Below are positions 1 to 10,564 of a stretch of DNA of 64,000 nt, piece after piece. A model generated the notes under the pieces. It was not told the origin of the DNA. It saw nothing but the letters and a program-made list of their open reading frames with translations, and ran no database searches. Numbering within the stretch: position 1 is the stretch's first letter; each line of letters opens with the position of its first letter. Source of the DNA: Paulownia fortunei (Eukaryota > Streptophyta > Magnoliopsida > Lamiales > Paulowniaceae); the NCBI GenBank assembly GCA_019321725.1, contig CM033109.1, positions 8,711,993-8,775,992 of the forward strand, in the 5' to 3' direction. The position numbers were made by a program, and so were the translations under genes.

Positions 1-566
1 GCTGAAAGGGGCTCCTCCCTCTCCAACATTCTGGCTGAAACTCAGATCCCAATCTAACTAGAAAGGTTTAAGTTCAGCCAGAGTTCTCTAGATCAATAAC
101 TTGGAAACCAATTATTAATCCTTTTCTTTAAAGTCTTAACTATTCTGATAAGAAAGCACTCTTAGTTTAGTTCAGTTCTCTGATAAGAAAGCACTCTTAG
201 TTCAGTTCGGTGACTATTTCTTAATGGAGAACTCCTAATACAGTTACTATGCGTACCATGTGTTCAAGGGTTATTAATGAGGTTCTGCACTTATGGAAAG
301 GTGGGCAACATGATGGCAGTGATGTTATTATTTTATATCTGACTTGAGCTTAAGAATTTTTCCCTGGACTTCTGGGTTGGCTTCAACTGAAAGTGTCTCC
401 TCCTTCCCCAAATTTCTGGCTGGGACTCAGATCCCAATCTAACTAGAAATGTTCAAGTTCAGCCAGAGTTCTCTAATAACATGGAAACCAATTATCAATC
501 CTTTTCTTTACAGTCTTATCTATTTTGAGAAGAAAGCACCGTTAGTTCACTTCGGTGATCTCATAC
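1..566. repeat. Diverged direct duplication, spacing 385 bases
   Basis: A block of about 180-200 bases at 1-215 recurs at about 386-566. The best conserved core contains CAGATCCCAATCTAACTAG and then a shared tract about GTTCAGCCAGAGTTCTCTA. A shorter internal echo of the AAGAAAGCACTC segment lies at about 145-200. The copies differ by scattered substitutions and small gaps. No coding meaning was seen; this may be intronic or 5' flanking sequence of the gene that follows. Confidence 0.7.
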
Positions 567-1259
567 TGTATGAGCATGCTTTTTGGGTAGCTCAAGAGTG
601 GATGCTAAGTGGGATCAAATGCACCATATACATGATGTATTGAAATACAAATATGTGGAAGTTTTTCAGCTTTCACTATGCGTGCAAACTCTATATGCAA
701 TATGTATTTAATGCTCTCTCTCTCTCTCTCTCCCCCTTCTGAGAAACTCTGTATTGGCTAACTGTTTGCAGGCTATAATAATATTAGTCAATTTTTTTTC
801 CCCTTTAACATTATTATTTTGATTTGTAATACTGGGATGTGGATAGTCAACCTCTGCATTAATGGGACAAGCTTTCCTAGCTGCGATAGATGGAAGTTGA
901 TGTGAATTCTATTAGCTCCTTTATAGGCCAAATATTGATGGTTGAGTGGCATTTTCTAGTTATTTTATTGAAATATTCTTGAAGATTAAGGCTTTGATAT
1001 GCGATATTTTTCATGTTCGGGATGTACTGAAGCTTTTCCCCACTGGTATTCCACATTTTCAAGTTATAATTTATGATTAAATGATCAAAAATAAACTCTT
1101 AAGTTTTGAGGTACTTTCTTCTATGTAAGGTTAAGATGGCATATATTTAATTTAGTTCTTCATAGGCCCTGCAGGTTTCTATATGCTTTGGCTTCAACAT
1201 GATTAAGTGGTATGACTGGCACTCTATTCTTTTTCATTCGGTAGGTCCTAGTTTCTTAG

Positions 1260-2576
1260 ACAACAGTATTGATGACCTGGGAGAGTATGAATCATTTTGC
1301 AAGAACTGGGTGGATCAAAGAAATGTTGATTATGATGATTATTTCCATAATAAAGACTTCTGGAAACAGGACCTCAATTTTGAAGGCTGGAATCTACCGA
1401 AGAAAAGGTCTGCTACTGAAATTAGTTGCTTTCCATCCTTCTTCTTAAGACTGTCAATTAACTGATAGGATTCTTATGACTGTACAGCTCCAGCACCAGA
1501 AGAACTGAAAATTATGATATGAGAGGTGCTTCCTCTTTTTACAGAATGTATGATTTTCTAGAAATATTTTACAGCCATCTCAATTGATGAACATGAGGTA
1601 TTTGGTGTTGCTTGCATTCTTTCCTTTCTACAGTACCCAAAATAATTTGAAGTTTTATGGTATCAATAGAGTTTTATTTCACTGTGACGAGGCAATTAGC
1701 CAGAGCTGCAATCTTTATGAGTTATGGTGTCTTCTATTATTTCTATGCCATCTTCAGTTATTAATCACCATAAATATTTGCTGGGAGGAAATGGGTATAG
1801 ACTGAAAAGTGGAGAACTCGAATTTATGCACATCGTATAGGGAAAATCACAGAAATGCTAATATTTTCAGTTTGCCCGTCCCTGCAGTGATCAAATAGGT
1901 ATATAGGGGAATAAACTGGTTTCCATAGAATTTCCAATTTCTTTTTTATAAGGTTTGTTAATTTTTAGAGTGTTATTCTACAACAATTTACACCTCAAAT
2001 ACATTGTTTTTGTAAATTATGCCCCTCTTGTTATAAATTTTGCATTTTCGTTATGGAGTAACCAGAAAAGTATACATTTATTGCTGGCGTCAACGGTCTC
2101 AAGGAAGATATTAGATTCTGGATTATATTTGCTACTGTTCTTTATTGAGTTTTCATGAGTTGACAAATTCTTTTCTCATTTTATCAGAGTCACCTGTTCC
2201 TTATCCAAAGCATCAGATTACAGAGGACATTCCTGATATAATAATTTCAGATACAAGGTGGTAAGTAAACTTTGCGGAGAGCTTTTCTGGTTATATTTGT
2301 AGTCACTCATAGTCTTGTCCTGTATGATGGCAGGTATTCTCCTATTGGAATTGATAATGATGTCAAAGATGCTGTTAACCGCTTTGTTAGAGAAGACACT
2401 AGAGAGAGCTTGAGTCTGCTGAGGTTTCACATCCACCATTTTTGTTCATCTCAAATCTTTCCTTTTATTTTGAACTAATTTGAATTCTGTGTCTTACTGT
2501 GAGTTCTTGACAGTGAAGAATCATGCTCTTCCACTGCAGGTTGCTTTTATTTGGTTCTAATATATTGTGGTTCTAG
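1260..2576 (+). CDS. Unidentified plant gene, five linked exons (5' part not found)
   Basis: Exons that join in frame with GT-AG borders are 1260-1407, 1488-1525, 2188-2260, 2334-2423 and probably 2540-2576, which ends in TAG. Every junction phase agrees (the first exon needs one base from upstream). The peptide has an acidic, aromatic first part (…NVDYDDYFHNKDFWKQ…), a short basic-to-polar linker (KKRSSTRRTENYDMRES) and a conserved-looking second part (PYPKHQITEDIPDIIISDTRW, then YSPIGIDNDVKDAVNRF). I do not recognise the family. The upstream exons and start codon were not identified, and the last exon (about 12 codons) is the weakest. The consistent phases and low-complexity-free peptide argue for a real gene. 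It converges on the response regulator gene downstream. Confidence 0.55.
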
Positions 2577-3531
2577 CAATTGATTTTTAGGAAGTGTCAA
2601 TGTAATAAATTCTTTTTGGCACAGTGAGGGGTGATGCAACCAAGAAATCATGAGAAACAGAGCATGAGAAAAACCCAGAGTAGTAGACTTTGTTTTCCAT
2701 ATGTTGCTCATCCTTTCAGTTATGTAAAGCACCAGCAATATATCTGCCTTGATGACATTGGCGTTCTTTTCAGGTATAATCACACTCAAATTTGACTTCC
2801 ACGCAAACCGGATGTCAAGGTAGATATTTCTCACATTTTCATTCAGATGTATTTTTAGTGGCATAAAACAATTTTTAGTAACATGATATTTCTATTAATG
2901 AATGGTGCATCTGGTGATACTTTTTGCAAATGTGGAGCTTGAAAATTAGTTGACTAAAGAAAGAAGGATAGAAAGTACTGGACCAAATAATTTTAGTAGC
3001 TTATTTGCCAGCTGATGATGCCGGAAAGCTGTGTAGAACAACTAATTAAAATAAACTACATTAAGATTTATCTATACTAAACTAATAATTCTGGAGAATT
3101 TCTAACATTAGTTCACTTTCAATTCATCAAAGTTGTTTCAATGAAAAGTTGAGCCCATATATACATAGGCTCTACATGTCATAGAGCCCTAAACTACTAA
3201 GGGAATAAACTAAACAAGGAAACAAAATTAATATGATTATTCTTCGAATTCTTCTACTAATTAAGGCTACTAAATCCCTTATAAGTTCAATTGTATTTCT
3301 TGTCGTTCCCCAATACGTTGCTCATTCAACAGGAGTGCAGATGTCCTTCTAAATGATTTTGCCTTGATCTTAGAGTTGGAAAATGCCTAGTGGAGATATA
3401 AAACCAGGAATTAGTATATAGTTCAACTATGACATTTTGCAACAAGCTTGATTCCAAAAGTTTATGGGCTTCTTTGCACTCTCTATTCTCCTGCAAGTTA
3501 GATGTTTGCTCTTGAACATGCAGTGAGTCTT
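2577..3531. other. Convergent intergenic region
   Basis: This lies between the 3' ends of two convergent genes. It would hold both 3' UTRs. A 105-codon minus-strand open frame at 2547-2864 overlaps the upstream gene's last exon and has no recognisable domain, so it is not called. No repeat or RNA gene was seen. Confidence 0.5.
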
Positions 3532-6093
3532 TTAGATGCAAAGCCGTTCATTGCATGTTTGGCTGACTTTCATCATATGACATCTCAATTTCTTGACATC
3601 TGATTGTTTTAGAGGTTTAAGAATGAATTCTTGGGCTCCCCCTTCCAAACACCTGTCATGTAAGATTGATGAGACATTATAAAAGATAGTATCCAAACTG
3701 AGCAAATTATAACTGTAAGCAAAGAATGTGGAACATCTTTTTCACTTCCAGTTATAGTACAATGATAGCAATTGGAGCAGTGATTACTTCTTGATTCGTG
3801 TCGGGATATTCTCCGAAGATACGATCACAATGGGTATTTCTTTCAGGTTAGATGATCCCTGTCAATTCAGTGAAGAACAATATGAGAAGATCAGTATTAA
3901 ATATTTCAATTGTGCACATACGAATTCAGAGGATGAATAGAATCATGCACCTGATTTGTGATTAACTTTAAGAAAAAATATGTTTAGATGCATGTCTTGT
4001 GTGTTTTTCCCCATCTCGAACTGGAAGGAAACTGATTACCTTGACTATTTTAAGTAGCTCATAACCTGTCATTCCTGGCATGCAGTAGTCAGTAATTATT
4101 AAGGTTACCTTTGAATCCTGCAAAAAAAATTGAAGTTATTAAAGGTTTCGGATCTTTCCCACATAACTTCAAGCACAGTTAATTACACATATAAGATAGA
4201 TAAAATACATACACGTACAAATAAAATGAGGCTTAATACTTAATGCACTTTCTGCACATATGGTAGTGAATGTTGCCCTTGTCGTAAGAGTTTGATATAA
4301 ATGAAAGAACTACTGCTTACTGTGTTGAATCTGAATTGAAGTTATTAAAGGTTTCGGATCTTTCCCACATAACTTCAAGCACAGTTAATTACACATATAA
4401 GATAGATAAAATACACACACATACAAATAAAATGAGGCTTAATACTTAATGCACTTTCTGCACCTATGGCAGTGAATGTTGCCCTTGTCATAAGAGTTTG
4501 ATATAAATGAAAGAACTACTGCTTACTGTGTTGAATCTGTGCTGCCCATCCCCCAAGCCCAGAAACTCCAGTGCTCTCTGCCCGTTCTCTGCAGTCGTTA
4601 CTGCAGCAGCCACGACAGCAAAATTAACATTTTAGCCAATATGATGAGAATTGAATATATTTACCATATTAGGGGACTTTTTGTGAAACCACCAAAAATG
4701 TATTTTATTTCTTCTTTCCCTTTTTCTTCATTCTTCACTTTTTAGCTTATCTGTTAGATGTGCCTAGGAATTAAGAAACCTCTAGCTTTAGGGATAGGGC
4801 ACAACACATTTCCTTAAAATGTCAGGTGAACTGAAATTACTTATTGTGGGCAAAACGAAGTGTTCTTTCGTTGTTCTTATGTGGTTTTGTTTTAAGCTCA
4901 TCAGTTTGCTTCTTGTTTGGAACAGTGAGTTGTTTAGTCTGTATTGTTAGTTCTTGTTTGGATCAAATAGAGGATGGATCAATGCGAATGCTTCTTACTG
5001 GGGTCATAGACCTAGATTGGGTTCAATGTCCGGCGAGTTTAGGACGGGTGTAACTTTCATTGACTGACTCATTGGGATTGCATCGAATTTGCTAAACTAT
5101 TCAAATCCCAAACTGAGTCTGGCCTGAGTTGGCTTAAAATCCTGGTTTAGTAAGTTGCCTGTTACACTAGGAGAGAAGCATACAGCCAAAAATCCAAATC
5201 CCACTCGGTTTAAAATCCTGGTTTAGTAAGTTGCCTGTTACACTAGGAGACAATCATACAGCCAAAAATCTAAATCCCACTTCTTAGAAAAGTAAATGAT
5301 GGTCCCACTATGAAACTCATAAAATTCTTATCCACATCAATTTTGAGTATATTTTAATTCTTCATATAACAAGTTTAATAATTGTAATTGATCACTCTCT
5401 TTGAAAATTACACCAATCACATGTATAATTTACTTAGCATGTAGTTGATTTGGATTTGACCAAACCAATGCGAATTAGAATTTTGCAAGAAAATTTTTTT
5501 ATAGTCAAAATAATTAGATAATAAATACAACCTAATGTGTTATATAGCCCAACCAAGTCAATAGTTTCTCTACATCTCCTTGAGGCTTTCAATAAGATGC
5601 AAAGGGGTAATGAGACGGATTGTTTTCTTGATTTCCGTACTCTACTCTTATGTAGAATAGCCAAATAACTCTGTTATTTCCCAAAAGTAAAACTCAAACT
5701 CTTCGGATTCCGAACTTCAGCAAATTATCTCCAACGAGAAGAAGAAACAAGAGAGTTTCTACAAGAAATGTAGAGAGGGGTAGTCAATATCCCCGCCCAT
5801 TTTTTGAACAAAAATAATATTGTTGTGGATAATGCAGGCAGAGTATTTCGTTTTGGGTCTTCTTTTTTTCAGGAAGAAATCATCCTCTGGTTAGCAAAGA
5901 ATTATCTACTGGCAAAACTGAGTGAATGAAAAAGAGCGGACAAAAAAAAACACCAAATTGATTGTGTTACCTTTGCATGCAGAGCTGGTGAGAAGCCTCT
6001 CGATAAGTTTCCGGTCGACCAGACTGTCATCCACAGCTAAAACATGTGGTTTTTCTTCACCTCGAACCCATTACATGACGAAGAAGAAGACAT
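3532..6093 (-). CDS. ARR17-like: Type-A response regulator, ARR16/ARR17-like (one-base frame break in exon 1)
   Basis: Five exons on the minus strand: 6093-5971, 4600-4527, 4117-4040, 3858-3788 and 3652-3532, all GT-AG with matching phases; about 155 residues, the usual size for this small subgroup. It is a lone receiver domain that would damp cytokinin phosphorelay. Seen: [19 protein letters not shown] (acidic pair DD), then [24 protein letters not shown] (phospho-acceptor Asp in TDY), [12 protein letters not shown] (conserved Ser) and [15 protein letters not shown] (conserved Lys). The short C-terminal tail and the SSENIPTRI stretch fit ARR16/17 rather than ARR3-9. Odd: the ATG at 6093-6091 is one base out of frame with the receiver domain; one extra A in the A-run at 6050-6054 would join them. 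No in-frame ATG exists after the upstream stop. Either an assembly slip or a true null allele. Confidence 0.9.
4128..4539. repeat. 206-base tandem duplication in ARR17-like intron 2
   Basis: Units 4128-4333 and 4334-4539 are nearly identical, offset exactly 206 bases, with only a few substitutions. On the minus strand each unit carries the last 13 bases of exon 2 (4527-4539), the splice donor gtaagc, and the first part of intron 2. The gene therefore has two copies of the exon 2 end and donor; the downstream copy (donor 4315-4320) has no exon body. Confidence 0.92.
5136..5287. repeat. 76-base tandem duplication in ARR17-like intron 1
   Basis: Two units at 5136-5211 and 5212-5287 share TTTAGTAAGTTGCCTGTTAC and the following CAGCCAAAAATC tract, with a few substitutions. 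They lie in the 1.37-kb intron 1 and have no coding content. Confidence 0.85.
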
Positions 6094-6600
6094 TTTTGTA
6101 CGTCTATTAAATCAGCAATCAGCCCCCTCCTTGTATAGGAAGAAATATATACCGGAGAGCAAAAGACCTTGAAAAACAGAAGGTAAATATTCTTGCACAG
6201 GAAATAAGAACTAGCCAATGGGAGATACAATTCTTTCTTTTACCATAGGTATGATTAAATGTGTGTGAATATATAGAGAGGAGAAAGGGCAAGAAATCAT
6301 GGAAAAATCAGGTCACAGATATTTCGTGATCTTTTTGGGTTATATGATCGCAGTAGCAGCAAATGGAACAGAAAGAAAAAAGCAGCAAATGGAACAGAAA
6401 GAAAAAAACAACTAACACAGTCTGTCCTACTCTCTCTCTCTGTTTTGCAAATCTTTTTCCGTATATATCCTCTTCAGAATCAGCTCAGCACAGCACAGAT
6501 TCAAAGAATAAGGATAAAAAATGTGTTATAGAGTGTCCGAATGTTTATATATACAAGATGTATACAACGGATTTAGCTAACCACGCAAGGGTCTTATGAG
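6094..6600 (-). promoter_or_regulatory. Putative 5' flank/promoter of the ARR17-like gene
   Basis: Upstream of the regulator's ATG there are several TATA-like tracts on the minus strand, near 6150, 6268 and 6548, and a CT-rich stretch near 6430. Any could position transcription; the sequence alone does not say which. No cytokinin-response element cluster was verified. Confidence 0.3.
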
Positions 6601-9600
6601 AATTCTAAGAAGGATAAATTTTATATATTTGCTTAATTTGTTTTAATTAAATAAATTTCTTTGTATCCTGGTTTGCTTAAGTTCAACTGCAATATAAGTT
6701 GGTACTTTTTTTTTTTGATAAAAATGGTTACAATTTATCATTGACTTCAACAATGTTGATATATATGTGTATATATGGTAATATTTTTCTGTGTATACAT
6801 ATACATATATATACGTATGCATATATGTACTTCATCATGTGTAACTTATAGAAATATGTAATTGTAAAATTTTTAATTTTATAAGAAAACACGATTTTGT
6901 TAGTTCTACGTCATGCTTGGAATAAATTAAATAATACTAGAATTGGAACTATCAAATTTGATTTCTTTTCAGACAGCAGCCTATGAAATTAGAATCAAAC
7001 AAGTAGGATCAAACAATTCTCACTAAATCCAATTAAAGAATTCGTCTCTTAACTCTATTGGTTGAATGACGTTTGTTAATGTTCAAGAGAGCTAATAAAA
7101 TTGGAGAAGGGTAAAGTTCTAATGCTTCATCCCCTTTATTTGAAGTGCTTGTTTGGCTATGTTTTCAAATGGTCTCTTTTCATTTTTCACTATTTTAGGT
7201 ACCAAAAAGGTGCTTTGTTTCATCAATTTACCACAAAAAAAAAAAACATAAAAAAATTTAATTTTGTTTTAAAAAACTGATAATGTCCACTTTTCAAACT
7301 TATAGTCACCATTCTGAGAATCTAAGTAGTGTCCAAATCATTAATATTATGTTTCAATAATTAAAAAATAATTCAAAATACATTAATAAATTAAATAATA
7401 ATTACTCTTTCAATCTTCATATATATATAAATAAGATAATGGGATCCACAATAAATTAATCAATAATTTCTTATCCTAATATAAATTTGACCTAAGTGAT
7501 ATAAAGAAAAGCAATGGGATCCATAAATAATCGCTCTTATATTACAATATAATTCTCATATGAAAATGATTTTGTATGTTAACATCAAAATCAAACATAT
7601 TTCCATAATTTCTCATTTTTATAATTTTTAACCGATAAAGTCAATATTTGTAGCCATTAAACCAAATACATAAATCAATAGAAAAAAATGAAAAAAAAAA
7701 AACACTTGAAAACTATGGAATTAAAAAGTGAAATGAAAATAAAACCAAACCGACACCTAAAATTTTTTGCATCACACTTTCTTATAACTATTGTTTTTAT
7801 ACTTCTCATTTCAATGTTATTATTATTTCCTTAAGTAAATAATGTTTATTTTCCCAACATATCTAATTATTTTAGAAGATAGCACTATGTAATTATATGA
7901 AGTGATTTATATAGATTTGCTACTGTTATTGCTAAAGGAAAAACTGAACAGTATATTAAATGATTTTAAAGATAAAAAGCATATCAATATGAGATCCCAT
8001 CTTATAGCATTATAGATGAAATAATATACTTTGTTGGTAAAGCATTTTATACCTATTGGCTACCTAATTAATTATATATTTGAATCACCAAAAAATAGAT
8101 TGAACTTGTCAGTATCCTCCTTAAAAAAAAAAAATATTACAACGCTATACCAAGATTTTTAATGTACACATATATGGTCTCATTTTATAAAAAATATAAA
8201 TACAAATAAAAGAACAAAAAAGAAAAAAAAAGAAAAAAAAAATGACACGCTTATATTATTAAGTAGGGTACTAGGATTTGTCTAGACTGTCCGTACATGC
8301 CAATGAGGGTAGGCACAAATCTTTGTGCGCAGCCATCAGAGATCCTCATTTTGGTTGCAAATGCTGTCAAGATTGTGTGGAAATCGCCATTGCTCCGCCC
8401 ATCTCTAAAAGTGTGTAATCGTAAATTGGCAATTTACCCTCTCTCTAAATATTGGAATTAAGTTAAGCATCATAAAAAGATTCCTTTAATATGTATTAGT
8501 GTTGTAAGTCGAGGAGGAGGAATATGCATTCCACGCCTCGACTCAAATCCATATTCCATTTCATCTCATTTTGCATTCTTTGGAATGGAGCGGGCATAGG
8601 GCAGTTGCGGCGGGCTGGGAATGTGGCTAACCGGGGTCACTTGTTTTTTTTTTTATATATATAATCTTTTTCTTTTAAATTCTTTATTTTTTAGATTTAA
8701 GGGCAAACTTTGTAAATAATTTTTTTGTAAAGCAAAGTTAGTAATTGCAACATTTTGAAAAATAGGAGAGGACAAAATAATGCATATATAGATGAAGGAG
8801 CCACACTCTTATTGAGTGATGCTTCTTATTGAGTGATGTTATGAAGGTATAAAGTGGGATTTATTTTTTATGGGTATTATAAAATAAATTAATTTTTTTT
8901 TTTATTTTTTTATATAGCTTTTATGCCTCGAACATCATCTTATTTGACAGTTTATTAACTATGAATTTAAATTTCATTGAATACTTTACAAAAAATTAGA
9001 TATATTATCGCGATTCATTTGAGTTGATTATTCCATTTTCAGTAAGAAATTCTTATATTTTTAAAGAAAAATGAAATCTACAAGGAAGTGATTGCTTGAA
9101 AGAATTTTTTATGAAAATTCATCTCATAGCCCATTTTTTTGTTGGGATTTTGTTTGGTTATGAACTCAGCCCAAGAAATCTCTAAAACCCTCTCATTTTT
9201 TTCTTGTCAAATTATTTACCCCATTCAAACCCATAGTGTGAAAATGTGTAACTTCTTTCCAAATATTTCTCTATAAAACTACTTCCATTTCTTCCATTGT
9301 ATAGTGGCAGTATTACTGATGATGGACAAGGCATCAGAGGCAAGTTCTCTCTACATTTACTCTCACTCACTCATGCCTCTCCCTCACAAAACCCACAAAC
9401 CCCAACCTTTTTTTTTTTTAAGAATATTATAAAAAATATAAAAAAGTCTTGAAATACCCACCAAACAAGAGGAATTGTGAAATTATAGCAAACCGTTACA
9501 CGCAATAATATTTTCTTGTTAGAAAACATTATACGCATTAACATTTTTACTGATTTTTTTTTAAATTTCTATAGAAAATATTTAGGGGTAACGTTTTCAC

Positions 9601-10200
9601 AAAAAAAAATTAGTAATTTATATAGAAAACGTTAAAGGGGTAACATTTCACCCAAAAAAATTAATAATTTCTTTAGAAAACATTACATGCATTAATATTT
9701 TTATCAAAAAATATATATTTTTTGAATAATTTCTAAAGAAAAAATTAAGGGGGTAATGTTTTCTTTTAAATCAATTTAAAAAAAATAATAAAAAGAAAAT
9801 GTTACCACTGTAACGTTTTCCTTATATTATTTTATAAAAAAAATTATAATACAATTCGTTGTTAGGTGAGGTAACAAATTTACAAAAAATAATTTTTTAA
9901 AATATACAAATATGCATCTCATCGACCTGTGAATCATCTACATATGTATTTTGCCGACTCGCTGAAAAAGTTGAATGTATGTAATATCTCAATACCCTAA
10001 TGTCCCTTTTGCAAATAAAACAAGAAAGACATTGAACTCTGGATGTGGTGGCACATAACCTAGTGTCAGTCCTAAGTCAAGATCAAGATCAAGATCAAGG
10101 TCCTCATGTCCAAAATATGAGTGTGTGAGTGGTTACCGACTTTAGATTCTCCTTAGAATGAATAGTCTTGTCAACATCTTTTCCATTTTGAACAGTTGTG
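6601..10200. other. AT-rich intergenic spacer
   Basis: No credible coding exon on either strand. Contents are poly-A/T runs, an AT-alternating tract near 6760-6830 and a GC-richer patch near 8510-8640 with a short inverted motif (GTCGAGG … CCTCGAC). Long A-runs near 8220-8240 and 8640-8660 may be tails of old elements, but no element was recognised. Confidence 0.5.
9490..9845. repeat. Degenerate tandem repeat, unit about 70 bases
   Basis: About four to five diverged units, each with a variant of TATAGAAAACGTTA followed by GGGGTAACGTTTTC and an A-rich tract. The spacing is irregular and some units end in ATTACATGCATTAA. It resembles decayed minisatellite DNA. Confidence 0.6.
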
Positions 10201-10564
10201 ATTGAATTAGCCTCTTTGATTAAATTTTACCAAAAGAATAAACATGACATTGGGTGAAGGATTAGGTTGAGGCTGAGCAGAAAATTTATCTTTTTCATGA
10301 GTACGCAGTGTGATTTTGATCTTATTGATGGCTTGTGAGGTCTAGTTATTGATGTTTGTTTGTGCATGCATAAATTTTTGCAAAATTTTCTGAAGAGATT
10401 TTGTATGTGGATTTGGATAAAAAGGAAAGTTTGGTTACTTTTGTGAATGTAGCAATTAGGCACAGTTCTCATATCACCAACTAAAATTGGGATAATTTAT
10501 CCATTATGGATTGTAAGTTTCAAAATATGGAGAATAAAAAGGCTTTTTGATTGTACTAGAATAT

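Noticed and set aside
2547..2864. Minus-strand frame of 105 codons
   Set aside because: No recognisable domain and no supporting splice context; it overlaps the terminal exon of the plus-strand gene.
3788..3800. Apparent premature stop right after IPTRIKK in the ARR17-like gene
   Set aside because: The TAA overlaps a good splice donor (gtaatc), and the next exon at 3652 continues the family sequence in phase, so it is an intron border rather than a nonsense mutation.
3532..6093. The ARR17-like gene as a sex-determination locus
   Set aside because: The family link is real in Salicaceae, but nothing here shows dioecy, sex linkage or the inverted partial duplicates known from those loci; kept only as context.
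5922..6110. Plus-strand frame of 62 codons
   Set aside because: It is a shadow of ARR17-like exon 1, which lies on the opposite strand and carries recognised motifs.
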